Of a stretch of DNA of 64,000 bases, positions 46,857 through 58,892 are shown one piece after another. The notes beneath the pieces are model-generated. The model did not search any database, had not been told where the DNA came from, and was given only the letters and a program-made list of their open reading frames with translations. Every line of letters begins with the position of its first letter. Positions within the stretch are counted from its first letter, which is position 1. A program made the position numbers and the translations under genes. The stretch spans positions 139,418,263-139,482,262 of the forward strand of contig NC_089221.1 of the NCBI RefSeq assembly GCF_963924675.1, in the 5' to 3' direction. The DNA comes from Phocoena phocoena. Lineage: Eukaryota; Chordata; Mammalia; Artiodactyla; Phocoenidae.

Positions 46857-48621
46857 AATAAAAGGTATCCAAATCAGAAAAGAAGAAGTAAAACTGTCAC
46901 TGTTTGCAGATGACATGATACTATACATAGAGAATCCCAAAGATGCTACCAGAAAATGACTAGAGCTAATCAATGAATTTGGTAGAGTAGCAGGATACCA
47001 AATTAAGGCACAGACATCTCTTGCATTCCTATACACTAATGATGAAAAATTTGAAAGAGAAATTAAGGAAACACTCCCGTTTACCACTGCAACAAAAAGA
47101 ATAAAATACCTAGGAATAAAACTACCTCAGGAGAAAAAAGAACTGTATGTGGAAAACTATAAGACACTGATGAAAGAAATTAAAGATGATACAAACAGAT
47201 GGAGAGATACACCATGTTCTTGGATTGGAAGAATCAACATTATGAAAATGACTATACTACGCAAAGCAATCTACAGATTCAATGCAATCCCTATCAAACT
47301 ACCAATGGCATTTTTCACAGAACTAGAACAAAAAATTTCACAATTTGTATGGAAACACAAAAGACCCCGAATAGCCAAAGCAACCTTGAGAAAGAAAAAC
47401 AGAGCTGGAGGAATCAGGCTCCCTGACTTCAGATTATACTACAAAGGTACAGTAATCAAGGCAGTATGGTACTGGCACAAAAAGAGAAACACAGATCAGT
47501 GGAACAAGACAGAAAGCCCGGAGGTAAACCCAAACATCTATGGTCACTTTATTTTTGATAATGGAGGCAAGAATATACAATGGAGAAAAGACAGCCTCTT
47601 CAAGAAGCGGTGTTGCAAAAACTGGAGAGCTACATGTAAAAGAATGAAATTAGAACACTCCCTAACACCATACACAAAAAGAAACTCAAAATGGATTAAA
47701 GACTTAAATGTACGGCCAGACACTATAAAACTTTTAAAGGAAAACAGGCAGAACACTCTTTGACATACATCACAGCAAGATCCTTTGTGACCCACCTCCT
47801 AGAGAAATGGATATAAAAACAAAAATAAACAAATGGGACCTAATGAAACTTAAAAGCTTTTGCACAGCAAAGGAAACCAAAAGACGAAAAGAAAACCCTG
47901 AGAATGGGAGAAAATATTTGCAAATGAAGTATCTGATAAAGGATTAATCTCCAAAATATACAAGCAGCTCATACAGCTCAATATCAAAAAAACAAACAAC
48001 CCAAATCAAAAATGGGCAGAAGACCTAAACAGACATTTCTCCAAAGAAGATATACAGACTGCCAACAAATACATGAAAGGATGCCCAACATCGCTAGTCA
48101 TTATTGAAATGCAAATCAAAACTACAATGAGGCATCACCTCACACCAGTCAGAATGGCCATCATCAAAAAATCTACAAACAATAAATGCTGGAGAGGGTG
48201 TGGAGAAAAGGGATCACTCTTGCCCTGTTGGTGGGAATGTAAATTGATATAGCCACTGTGGAGAACAGTATGGAGGTTCCTTAAAAAACTACAGATAGAA
48301 CTACCATATGATCCAGCAATCCCACTACTGGGCATATACCCTGAGAAAACCATCATTCAAAAAGTGTCATGTACCAAAATATTCATTGCAGCTCTATTTA
48401 CAATAGCCAGGACATAGCAGCAATCTAAGTGTCCATCGGTAGATGAATGGATAAAGAAGATGTGGCACGTATATAAAATGGAATATTACTCAGCCATAAA
48501 AAGAAAAGAAATTGAGTTATTTGTAGTGAGGTGGATGGACCCAGAGACTGTCATACAGAATGAAGTAAGTCAGAAGGAGAAAAACAAATACTGTATGCTA
48601 ACACATATATATGGAATCTAA
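46857..48621 (+). pseudogene. Decayed L1 ORF2, RT and C-terminus (outer element, right part)
   Basis: Starts with the [12 protein letters not shown] region, so the FADD catalytic motif is just right of the inserted L1. A stop follows at about 46958 ('aaaatgactagag'), and the longest surviving frame is 47149-47763 (204 codons, RT C-terminal side). Further shifts occur at 47747-47765 and in the Cys-rich region, where one cysteine codon of the intact copy is changed ('ttgccctgttgg') and a stop appears at 48248. Together with 37254-39291 this is one interrupted pseudogene. Confidence 0.92.
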
Positions 48622-49020
48622 AAAAAAAAAGAAAAAGAAAAGGTTCTGAAGATCCCAGGGGCAGGACAGGAATAAAGACGCAGACATAGAGAATGGACTT
48701 GAGGACACGGGGAGGGGGAAGGGTAAGCTGGGACAAAGGGAGAGAGTGGCATGGACATATATACACTACCAGATGTAAAATAGATAGCTAGTGGGAAGCA
48801 GCTGCATAGCACAGGGAGATCAGCTCAGCGCTATGTGACCACCTAGAGGGGTGGCATAGGGAGGGTGTGAGGGAGATGGAAGAGGGAGGAGATATGGGGA
48901 TGTATGTGTATGTATAGCTGATTCACTTTGTTGTACAGCAGAAACTAACACACCACTGTAAAGCAATTATACTCCAATAAAGACGTTAAAAATTTTTAAA
49001 AATAAAATGTGAAAAAAAAA

Positions 49021-49988
49021 TCTTAAACTTATATGTTAAGATTTAAATAATTTAAAAAGTTATTTTAGTGAATACATGTGTATATGTGTGTATGTGCCTA
49101 GTCACATACATATCAATATTAGTAATTTTCCTCCATCATGCAATAGTCCAAGTTAAGCAGTCCAGACTAGCAAAACCATCTGCAGACATTGATTTCTTGA
49201 AATCAAGTTTGCTCCAGCATCCCCTATGACTTTGCTACAGGCCTTGGCCTAATCATATCAGCCCATAATCTACTGGCAAACACTGACCACTTAAGTGCAA
49301 GAAGGCTGGGAAATGTAGTTGCCAGGTACAAATTCAAGTACAAATTCAGGTACAAATTCAAGTCAATAGAAGAACGAACAGATTTGAAAAGACATCTTGA
49401 AGCCGTTCCACATGAAGTGAATTTACTAATAAATTTTTATGGGATAATCATCACTTTACCCAGTGTATTTTAATACACTACTAAACTCTGTTTATTAGTG
49501 TTTTGCTTTTTTGTTTCTCAGTATGTTATCTGGCATTGCCATATAACTTTTTTCTCTCATGCCATGCTTATCTAGTTTTCATATAAAGAATATTATAATT
49601 TCACAAATGAACTAGAATACTCCTTTTTATTGTAACTGGAATAGATTGTTAATTTTTTAAAAGATGAACATGATTTAGAAGATGATCACCTCTAAAACCT
49701 CTGGACATAGACTTGATTTGTTTTTCAATATTCTTAAATTGTTTTTAAACAAATAATTCTATTGCTTTAATTAAAATGGGTCTACTTTGGGTTTTCTACT
49801 TCTGAAGTAAGTTTTGGTAAATTATACAATTTTCTAGGAAATTAAGCATTTTGTTAAAATTTTAAATGCATTAGAATAACATTAATTTTTGATCATATTT
49901 GCTTGTGATTCTTTTCATGTTTGTTTTAACAAAGACCCTGCAGCTGGCCTGCTCTACAGAACGAGTTGCTCTTCACTTTTGTCTGTAG
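49021..49988. other. Unique AT-rich DNA, no gene seen
   Basis: No confident repeat. A short tandem array of 'aggtacaaattca'-like units lies at 49324-49364 (three units). 'Aaggctgggaaatgtagtt' at 49303-49321 resembles the edge of an old LTR-like repeat. Confidence 0.4.
49324..49364. repeat. 14-bp tandem repeat, three units
   Basis: 'Ggtacaaattcaa', 'gtacaaattcag', 'gtacaaattcaa' in a row, differing at one or two bases. Confidence 0.85.
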
Positions 49989-50087
49989 GACTCAGTAAAT
50001 GCAATGATGCCACAAGTGTAGGTGACAACCGTGTATGCTCTATAGACCCTCTGGCAAGTTCTAATAAGAAAAACACAGTACACACTG
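49989..50087 (+). other. Candidate exon, 99 bp, phase 1-1 (hypothetical)
   Basis: A strong-looking acceptor (pyrimidine tract 'ttgctcttcacttttgtctgtag' ending at 49988) precedes 99 bp that are open in one frame, and a donor 'gtaggt' starts at 50088. Both boundaries fall after the first base of a codon, so the exon would be symmetric (33 codons) and could be skipped without shifting frame. The open frame continues upstream to 49889. The peptide contains two cysteines and no motif I recognise. No neighbouring exon was found. It may be a real exon of a gene spanning the window, a cryptic exon, or chance. Confidence 0.2.
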
Positions 50088-50201
50088 GTAGGTATTGAGG
50101 CAAAGTCATGAGTTCTGCAAATTTCTATTTTCCTTTTGCAAAAAAAAAAGCTTCTGGTTTGCTCTTGGACTTTGATAGTGTGAACCTGTAACTGTGGAAC
50201 A

Positions 50202-50209
50202 TCACGTGA
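50202..50209. promoter_or_regulatory. E-box palindrome TCACGTGA
   Basis: Perfect extended CACGTG site of the USF/MITF/TFE type. Single site, so only suggestive. Confidence 0.25.
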
Positions 50210-52000
50210 CTCTGCAATCTGAGCTGCCTATCATAATCAATAAGCCATAGGGCAGAGATTCACAGCAGCACCGTAACACCCAGTTGAAGTGGAATATTTA
50301 AAATGCAGTTTAATTAGGTCCTTAGGGCATGGGTAGTTGCATGGGCCTGTGGTTCAGATCTACTTGCCAATAGGGCTCTGGTTTAATATTTGTCAATAAG
50401 AGACACTCCCATGAGACCCACAGGACAACAGAAAAGGTGGAGCCTCCTTCTCCAGCCATAAAGGTCAGATACACAATCTTGTAGATATTCTCCAGTGAAG
50501 CACCCTCCTTAGAGCTGTACACAGTTGAGCTTATCAGTAGCAGTTTCATTTGACTCCTGAAACCCCACAGAAAATCTGTAATAAGAAATAGTAAAAAATA
50601 TTCTAAATAGTCTAGATGTTTGCAGGAGTTGATTATTTCCATTCTTATAATTGTTCTCATTAAACGCAGCTTTAGGTACAACAACAACTCACTGATGGAG
50701 TTACAACTGTTGAGCATCATAGGTGTCAATAATTTTCTTAACCTGTGGTGGAGGTGAGCTTATTGCCCATTCTTGAACACAGCTATGACTTCTATTTTGG
50801 CAGAGTGGGATCTTAGGAGATCACTTTTACATTTCAATATCCTTTTAGGGAGTTCCTGGAATGATCTGTAGCAATAGAATTCACTGACCACAGGCCATTC
50901 TATTTTGTTTTAACATGCAGTGGCCACAAGCAAGAGTAGCCAGTGTTCTAAGCAGGAGTGAATGGCCACATGCATGCCTTGGCTGCAGCACCGGGCCTAA
51001 GGAGTATGTGAGTTGCTTTGCTGGTTCCTGGATCCCAAGTATACTAGCAACAAAGAGAGCTGATCGGTTAACTGTTTTTATCTGTGGCTGTCTGGCCTGA
51101 CACAGGGAAATCATAGCTCCAGATCTCACAAAGAAATATTTGGAAATCACTGCCCAAGACAATATCTACTGGGTACCTGAACTGGGGTGTAATGCAGATC
51201 TTAGTATGGGACAACCATGTTGGCCCCATATGCATATAGAGCAGAAAAAGAAAAGTTGGCAACAGAGAGAAAAGAATAAAGCAAACGTAGAGAGGAAAGT
51301 AGAGAAGAGACATGATAATGGTAAGAGAGAGAGGCTGCAAAGTTGCAGATGACTTTCCAGTTCTAATCCCAGCCATAATTAAGATGTGACAGAACTTCCT
51401 TGCCTTGAAATCCATATGCTAACAGCTGAATTCTTCTAATAAGTGTATTTTATTTCCTAGCTTAATCTAGTTTGAACAGGTATTTCACACTTGCCCCAAG
51501 TTATCCCACGCCTAAGACACATGCCAAACAACTGAGGGAAGAACATTTAAATCTACTGAGGAAGAATGAAAGAGGCCTCTTCTAACTACAGCTAACAAGT
51601 CTGGAATTCTAAACCAACAGCATCCCTCTAATTAGGACACTGAAACATCATATATTCTGAAGGCTTTCACTATATAGATAAGGAAACTCTCTGTATGGTC
51701 ACATTTTATGCAGTTCAATAACAATTTCAAAAAGGAATATTTTTGCTCTAGATGAAAAGAAAGAACCCGCACCTCAACATGGAACGGTATAAAATGGAAG
51801 TCACTGCTCAGTGCAGTCTGGTATTATTCTGATTCTGTTTACAACTGATGATGATTTATATTTGGGAGAGATATTTTTCCTTAAATATGCTTGTGTTTCT
51901 CATATGCTGTCTCAGCAATTTAGGTATCTAATTACTTGCATGTATTCATTGTGAAGACAGGAGCCTTAGGTTAAAACCCACCTTGTGAATCTCAAATCTC

Positions 52001-52014
52001 GTTGCCATGGTAAC
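52001..52014. promoter_or_regulatory. RFX X-box palindrome
   Basis: 'Gttgccatggtaac' is a full match to the two-half-site RFX consensus GTTNCCATGGNAAC with no spacer. It lies in non-repeat DNA. Such sites often mark RFX-bound enhancers or ciliary gene promoters; no promoter is visible here. Confidence 0.45.
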
Positions 52015-52689
52015 AGTGTTCATTTTCCACCAACTCTGCACTCTTAGCTAACTTAAGTATCATGCATTTCTTTCTGATGCCAAAGCACTGTGATAGATCA
52101 TTATGGAATTTTTATGTATATTATAGTACAGCCTTTAATTTCTTTTCTAAAATTGTTTAACAGGCTGCATCTTATATTGTTCATTAAATAACCCCAGATT
52201 CTCCTATTCATTTGGAAAATGTTATAAATCTTGAACTTTGATTTTGGTGTAGGCTGACAATCATTTTATGCTTTAAAACTCCTCATTTTGGCCTTGTGAA
52301 GAATTCAAAGAAAATTTAAATTTGAGAACGCAGCTTTATTTCATAGGATAATATTCTTAGTGTTTATAATTTGCCTGTAAGCTCCCAATGGTGGAAAATA
52401 TGTTCATATTCTTTGAATCATTCTAAGTAACCAGAACACTGCTTCCATACATACTGACTGAAACTGGGTATGTCATATCTCAAGGCAATACTGATGAAAA
52501 CCCATACAACATCGTCTCAATTCCAAAGTATCTCTCCTCACTACTTGCTTTAGTGGCTTAAAATTCCCATTGTGACCTACAGCCCTTGGAAAGACATGAA
52601 GTTTCAAGGAAGACAAAGACATAGCAAGTGTGAGTAAAACTTGAATTCCAATCCATCATCAGCATAATGCTAATACTCTCTACTATTTT

Positions 52690-52865
52690 CTGAGCATTAC
52701 AGTGATAGCGTTCTACCTACCTACCATCCAAAGCATTTTACCTAAGTTGTTCCATATGACCCTTCAGAGCAACTGCATTTTATCCAAGAGGACAGTAAGG
52801 TATAGGGGGTGGAGTAACTTAACTGAAGGCATGTAACTATAAACTATTCAAACTCAAGTATGCTA
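52690..52865 (-). repeat. MIR fragment, minus strand
   Basis: 'Catccaaagcattttacctaag', 'aactgcattttatccaagaggacagtaagg' and 'gtggagtaacttaactgaagg' match MIR in reverse complement. Confidence 0.55.
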
Positions 52866-52869
52866 AATG

Positions 52870-53425
52870 GTTTCCATTAGTGAGGATATTTCTGGCTACA
52901 AGTAGCTAAAAATCCAGATTTGCCCTCAAATCCCAGGGCAAGAATGGGATTAGAAAGGCACCTAGAGCACAAGTGTTTTAAGGCACACAGTCTCAAGTCC
53001 TCAATCTAGCTCCAGTTCTGTCCCATCCTTCCCATCCTGCTCTCTGCCCCAGTAGGCTGACTTGCATGGACCACATCAGAGCTCCTTTTCCCTCTAACTT
53101 TCCAATGGATTAGGGTTTTACTACTGGATTTTAGCAGGAAATCAGAAAAAAAAATAAGGAGAGAGACCTACCTTTAAAGTAGCCTTGGTCTCTTTCCTCC
53201 ACAAATTTCCTTTATAATTTCCCTACAAATTATAACTGTTTATCACATCATATTACATAAGGGCCACAGAATAAAATGTGTTTTAAGAGGGCTGGTAGAA
53301 ATACGTGTTTTGAAAAAAAATAGTAATACAGATACTGAAATCTCTTATGATATGCCTCAAAAAATACTATAAATATTACTAATATTGTCTTTAGTTACTT
53401 ATGCAACATTTATTCAGTAATTATT
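52870..53425. other. No gene or repeat recognised
   Basis: Nothing supportable seen on either strand. Confidence 0.4.
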
Positions 53426-53429
53426 TTCT

Positions 53430-53770
53430 GAGACTCTAAATGGCTTTCCATTCTGTTTAATATAAAATTCCCAATCCTAAAGTGACTTATAAGGTCCTCT
53501 AGAGTATGACACCTGACTGCAAATTGAGGCTCTTCCCTATGACTTCTCTTTAACTGTTTTTAGTCCAGGCATTCTTAATACCTCCACACTTCTTAATACT
53601 CTCAAGAATGCTAAGCTTTCTCTTGACTCTGGGCTTTTTACACAATCCTTTTGCCTAGAATTCTCTCCCTCAACATGTATTCTTACTGAACAGTTTCTAC
53701 TACCTTAGAGAGATGTCATTTCTTTCAAAGGAAGCTGTTCCCAACTCTCCAATAATTGTTAAATCTAAGT
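53430..53770 (+). repeat. L2 3'-end fragment, plus strand
   Basis: 'Ggctttccattctgtttaat', 'cttataaggtcctctagagtatg', 'ttttgcctagaattctctccc' and 'ccttagagagatgtcatttctttcaaaggaagc' follow the L2 order. Confidence 0.7.
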
Positions 53771-53859
53771 AGGGTTTTGGGGTTTTTCAATGGTAGATAT
53801 GATTGAATCTATTCAACAACCACCCTCCCCTTTCTTTCTAATTAAGACAACCATGTTTT

Positions 53860-54265
53860 GTTGTGGATACCTATCATGATCTATCTAATCTAATCACAGA
53901 AGTGCTAGCCCCTTTATCAGTTGCCAAACTAATGAGACATAAAGGAAACATTAGCTGGAAATGACAAAAAAGGTATCTTTCCTAGTTTCTGGCTGTGAAT
54001 GTAATTGCAGTTGTGATGTTTATTCAAAGCTGAGGTGCCATCTTAAAATGATGAAAGGAAAATCACAGTTGCACCAAGGGAGGCAGAATAAAAAGATCAA
54101 AGGAGACTGGGTCACTGATGACACTCTGTGCCAAAAAGTAACCTTGACACCACCTACTTCTGAATTTCTTCTTAAGTAAACAGTAAATATCCTTAGGAGT
54201 TAAGCTAGTGTCAATTTGATGTCTCACTGTTTGCAGCTAGAAATAAAAGTCCTAATTCATAATCT
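53860..54265 (+). repeat. Old interspersed repeat, probably LTR-like, unnamed
   Basis: 'Aatgagacataaaggaaac', 'gaggcagaataaaaagatcaaaggagactgggtcactgatgac', 'acaccacctacttctgaatttc' and 'tttgcagctagaaat' occur in a set order familiar from an old mammalian repeat I cannot name. The 72-codon frame at 53961 lies inside it and is not evidence of a gene. Confidence 0.4.
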
Positions 54266-54344
54266 CTCCCAATATCAATCTGTACTTTCTTTTACATAAA
54301 TCACTTTGTACGTCTAACCCTGTAAGTATAAGTATCACAAGATT

Positions 54345-54655
54345 CTGGAAGATTTTCAGTGATTAGCACAGGACATAGAACATGGCTCGTGCTAAATAAA
54401 TATTTGTTGAATGATAGTGTAGTGGTGAATAGAATAGATTCTGGAATTAGACTCTTTGGGTTTGAGTTCTGGTTCTACCTCTTAAGGGCCGTGCCACGTG
54501 GATTAGTTAGTTCTATCTCAATATGCCTTAAATTTGGCATTGGTGAAACTGAGATATAGTACCTATCTTTTTGTTTTTAGAGAGAGTTAAATGAATGAAT
54601 AATAGTATTTAGTTTTTGGAACATAATAACATTCAATAAATGCCTACTATTATGA
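54345..54655 (+). repeat. MIR-family copies, plus strand
   Basis: A tail fragment 'gctaaataaatatttgttgaatga' (54390-54413) is followed by a second copy from 'tagattctggaattagactctttgggtttgag' to 'cattcaataaatgcctactatt'. Confidence 0.65.
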
Positions 54656-54770
54656 GTTGCCAAGTACTGGGCCAGTTGTGGGTCATTTCAAGATTAAGAA
54701 GATTTGCACTCTGCCCAAAAGGGCTCATAATCTAGTAGAGGAAACAGGTATGACACAGTGAGTTATACAG
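54656..54770 (-). repeat. L2 fragment, minus strand
   Basis: 'Gccaagtactgggccagttg' then 'gcccaaaagggctcataatctagtagagg' match reverse-complemented L2. Confidence 0.5.
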
Positions 54771-56124
54771 AGGTCCTCATAATCGTTTGATTAATGGGGA
54801 GAAGGTACACTGATTTCTGCCCAAGGCCTTTTGAAAAGTCCTCCCAAATAGAGAGGAAATGTTATGTTGTAACCAGAACCTCAGCCTATTTTTGTTCTTT
54901 GTGCAACTGTAGATAAAGAAATAAAAAGAGGCAGAATATCTTGAAAGTTCCATCAGAAACCATGTCACTTAAAAGTCCTATAATTTCCAACTGAAAAATA
55001 TGAAAAGAAAGCTAGAGAGGGTGTAGGGTAAGATCTGGCCAGAGGATTTTACCCTTATTCTTGGCTGCTCCTGTATTTAGCATTTTTCAGCCGGGCAAGA
55101 AACTGAGGACATCTTTCTTGAAGATGGTTAACCTTCTTCCAAAAGACTGCAGTGAGAGGTGCCATATAAACACACAAAAAATAACTCAGACAGCTGAGCC
55201 CCTCCAGATCTCAGGGATGTGAGAATGGAAGACTGACTTAGCAAAGCAGAAGGGTGGGGGGAGGAAAAGAAATTCAGGGGCCATCTGTCAGCTGAAAGGT
55301 TATAAAAAACGATATAATAGCAAGACAAGCAACCTGAATCTTGTCTTTTCCTTTGGTTGATTATCTGAATGTGGCTTTAAATTTGGAGGTAAGAGCTGAT
55401 ATATCTCTTTTCTCTGAGTACTTCTAAAACCAAACATTTACTCAGAAAACAATTAGGACCAAAAGTGTCTAACTGAGCTGCCTTTGTGTTTTGTCTCTGC
55501 TGCATTGTACAGATACTACTATGGGAGCTGTACCCTACAAATTGTAAGATTCACATAAATTCACATAAAATTCACATAAATAATTTTTAAGATAGTATGT
55601 TCATCTCATGATTGATTATCTAGAAAAATTAAGGTGTGGGAAATGTCCTAGTCAGTGTTATCCACATCTCTACGAGTCATTTCTTTTATTTATTAAAGAC
55701 AATGCTATCCCTCATGGGCTTTCTCCCACCAGGTCCCTGCCATCAGGGTGTATGATACCCTGTACATGTACATCTCTATACACACATGTACAACCTTTCC
55801 ACATACTTGCTTCTCAGTTCCATTACCTCCTCATCGCCAGTATTTTCTCAACTCCTCCATGATCCACGTCCATGAATATACCCTGAGTCTTGTCATCCCT
55901 GAAGCCACTCTACTTCTCAAATCATTAATTCTAATAGCCTATTGTAGGTATTTTCAGCTTGATTAATCCACCACTGCCTCCATTTTCAGTTTGTATTTTA
56001 AATGTTCTCTAATCAATAACATTAATTCCATTGTACCTCTGTACTTTCAACATCATAGAAAAAAACCCTTGGGAAAAAAAACAAAAAACCCACAATAAAC
56101 AACAACATGTCTTCTGTTTTCTGT
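54771..56124. other. Unique-looking DNA, no gene seen
   Basis: Overlapping small frames at 55608-55966 have no domain. A triple 'attcacataaa' word occurs at 55550-55580. Confidence 0.4.
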
Positions 56125-56516
56125 ACTCTGATGTTATGGACTGTATCATTTCCCCTCCAAATTCATATGGTGAAGCTTAACCCCGACATGATTGCATTTA
56201 GAGACAGAGCTTTTAGGAGGCAATTAGGATTAAATGAGGTTATAAGCACGGGGTCCTTATCCAACAGGACTGGCATAAGAAGAGGAAGAGAGACATTCTC
56301 TCTCTCCATGTGCATACACTGAGGAAAGGCCATGTGAACGCACAAGGAGAAGGTGGCTGTCTGAAAGCTAGGACAAAGATCTCACCAGAGTACGATCACA
56401 CTGGCATTCTGATCTCTGACTTCCAGTCTCCAGAACTGTGAGAAAATAAATTTCTGCTGCTTAAGCCACCCAGTTTATGGTATTTTTTTAATGGCAGCTC
56501 CATCTGACTAATATAC
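56125..56516 (+). mobile_element. MLT1-type solo LTR, plus strand
   Basis: 'Tgttatggactgtatcat' at the head, 'aggaggcaattaggattaaatgagg', 'cttccagtctccagaactgtg' then 'aaaataaatttctgctgcttaagccacccagtttatgg' at the tail. ERVL-MaLR class; no internal region adjoining. Forms an inverted pair with the copy at 56866. Confidence 0.85.
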
Positions 56517-56865
56517 CTGGGTCATTAAGCATTCCTGAAAAAAAAAGGCATACCACAAATTTGATTAGTATGACTCATTACAAACTAAAAATTACTAATG
56601 TATACCTCTTATCAGTAAGTTTTTCTGTGATCCACAATGAATGAATGAAACGCTGCCCATTCTACTCAAACATCTATATCCATTTTTCCCTCTCTGTGGG
56701 ATTTGTTGTATAATGGCTCCAATGAATGTCCTCTCTGTAATTTTGAGGATCTTTCCCACTTGGAATCTGGATGTGGGCATACAACTTGCTTTGGCCAGTT
56801 GGGGAGTAGCAAACTTGATGCAAACAGAGGATTGCAAAAGGATATATGTGGGTTTTTTGTTTTTA

Positions 56866-57243
56866 TATTAGACTGCTTGGGTTGCTGTAACAAAATACCA
56901 TAGACTGAGTGGCTTAAACAAAAGAAATTTTATTTTCTCACAGTACTAGAGGCTGGAAGTCTGAAAGCAGGGTGCCAGCATGATCAGGTTCTGGTGAAGG
57001 CTCTCTTCCTGGCTTGAAGACAGCCACCTTCTTGCTGTGTCTTCACATAGTGAAGAGAGAAGAAGTTCTCTGATATCTTTTCTTATAAGGACACTATAAT
57101 CCTATGATATCATAGTCTAACCTTATGACCTCATTTAACCTTAATTATGTCTATAATCTGCAAAGATAGTCACACTGGGGGTTAGGGATCCAACATACAA
57201 ATTCCAGGAGGGTTGGGGGGACACATACATTTAGTGCATAACA
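56866..57243 (-). mobile_element. MLT1-type solo LTR, minus strand
   Basis: 'Ttagactgcttgggttgctg', 'cacagtactagaggctggaag', 'cttataaggacactataatcc', 'cttatgacctcatttaacc' and 'gggggacacatacatttagtgcataaca' are an MLT1 LTR in reverse complement. Confidence 0.85.
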
Positions 57244-57540
57244 ATATGCTTTCCTAGAATGCTGCTACCACCATTAGAACAGCCTGGACCAACCTTCTGT
57301 ACGATCAGAGAACACGGAGGGGAAATGAGTTGTCTCAGCTAAAGTCATCCTAGATCAACTAGCCTGCAGCCAACCTGGCAACTGACTGCAGCCACATGAT
57401 CAAGCCCAGACAAAATCAATGGGACCTAGCCAGATCAGCTAGGTCCCATAGATACATGAAGAATAATAAATGGCTGCCATTTTAAGCCCAAAAGATTTGA
57501 GATTGTTTGCTACTCAGCAATAGCTATCTGATAATACACC
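57244..57540 (+). repeat. LTR-like repeat, same family as 1075-1375
   Basis: 'Cagcctgcagccaacctggcaactgactgcagcc'-type text and the tail 'atggctgccattttaagccc' then 'tactcagcaatagctatctgataata'. It contains a perfect 12-bp stem hairpin at 57419-57449. Family name uncertain. Confidence 0.5.
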
Positions 57541-58370
57541 ATCACTCTCAGAAAAATCACATATCCTTCTACACAGAAAAAGTAGAAGCCATCAGACAGG
57601 AAATCTTCTTTTTGATCCCATACTTACAAATTACTGAAAATGAATCTGGCATCTCTCCTCAACTTTTTCTCCTACAAAAAAGAACGTGTCTCTTATATCT
57701 AAAGCAAATCATTCCATCTGCACTCTGGATTTCTGTATCTTCCTGCTTTCCTCACTTGCTACTCACTCACCAACTTATTGCAGTTTGGCTTTGTTTTCAG
57801 CCCCTAAGCCACAGGGCTCTTACAAAGATCACTGAGGAACTGCTACTCTACTTTTCAGTTCTCATTTTCTTAACTCTCAGAACTTCAACATAGTGGAAAA
57901 TGTCCACCATCTTGAAAAATTCTTCCCTTGTGTATCACAATACCATCCTTTCATGTTCATCTTCCTACTTCTATGTATATTCCTTCAATCTCTTTTCCTG
58001 GATCTTCCTCTTCCATCAGGCTTTTTAATTCTGGAATTCCTGAAGGCTTAGTCTGAAGATTTTGACTTTAATCACTCAGTATTCTGCCCTTCTGTGAGCT
58101 TTTCTCCTTCTGTCACTTCATGTTGACTACCTGTACATTTATATATTCCAGTCCCCTTCTCTATGCTCTAGATCATGGAACTCCAGAAGGCTACTTATAT
58201 TGTCACTTGGATATCTTAAAGACATCCTAAACTCAATATGTACACATCTCTCCTTAACATCTTCTCCACTTTGCCACAGAAATATGGCATTCTTCCACTG
58301 TCACCCAGCTCATAAATTACCACCATCTATACACAGTTGTGCAAACCTGAATCATGGTATCACTTTCACA
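57541..58370. other. Pyrimidine-rich DNA, no gene seen
   Basis: The 128-codon frame at 57507-57893 has no start context or domain. Text such as 'ttcctgctttcctcacttgc' may be distant L2-like sequence, but I cannot support it. Confidence 0.35.
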
Positions 58371-58379
58371 ATTCTTTCT

Positions 58380-58685
58380 CCTTCCTCCCATTTCCATCCC
58401 TTCTCCCAATAAATACAATAAATAGCTCATAGACGTTGTCCTAATTCTCCAGAATCCTTTGCTGTATAACTTTTGGCACCCTCCATCTCTCTGCAGTGCT
58501 CAATACAATTTTACTTAAATGTGCATGTCTCTCCACTATAATACTAAATCCATTTAAGGGGTGGGTGAGAGTTAATCTTATTCATTACTATTCATAACTC
58601 TATATTATTCAATACCTTCTGCACTTAGTACACTACCTCGAAATTCATAAATGTTCAGTAAATAAATATTGAAAGAATAAAGTAA
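58380..58685 (+). repeat. L2 3'-end fragment, plus strand
   Basis: 'Ctgcacttagtacactacctcg' then 'taaatgttcagtaaataaatattgaaagaataaa' is the L2 tail. Confidence 0.6.
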
Positions 58686-58892
58686 TATGAATTTGAAGAT
58701 TTTAATACTCATTTGAACATTCTAATCAACTAAAAATTGCTTTATATCCTCTCATGGAAAATTGAATTTATGAGTATTTGAACATATAAGTCAAAAGTTA
58801 TTAATAAGGGTTTATTTACATGTCCATGCACGGAATACAGAAACCTGTGTGGTTAAGAATCACTGCAAAAGAATTGCTTCTCTAAATAAGAT

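Larger units (their letters stand above)
46843..49020 (+). mobile_element. Outer L1, right part
   Basis: Resumes the outer element at 'gaagaaaaataaataaaagg', runs through RT, C-terminal domain and 3'UTR, and ends at 'caataaagacgttaaaa' plus an A-rich tail near 49020. I could not find a convincing target-site duplication for the outer element. Confidence 0.93.
50100..52680. other. Mostly unique DNA, no gene seen
   Basis: No confident repeat. Holds a perfect E-box octamer (50202-50209) and a perfect X-box palindrome (52001-52014). A 135-codon minus-strand frame at 50322-50729 begins at TTG and shows no domain. Confidence 0.4.

Noticed and set aside
50322..50729. 135-codon minus-strand frame in unique DNA
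   Set aside because: Begins at TTG, no signal peptide or domain recognisable, no splice or promoter context; consistent with a chance open stretch.
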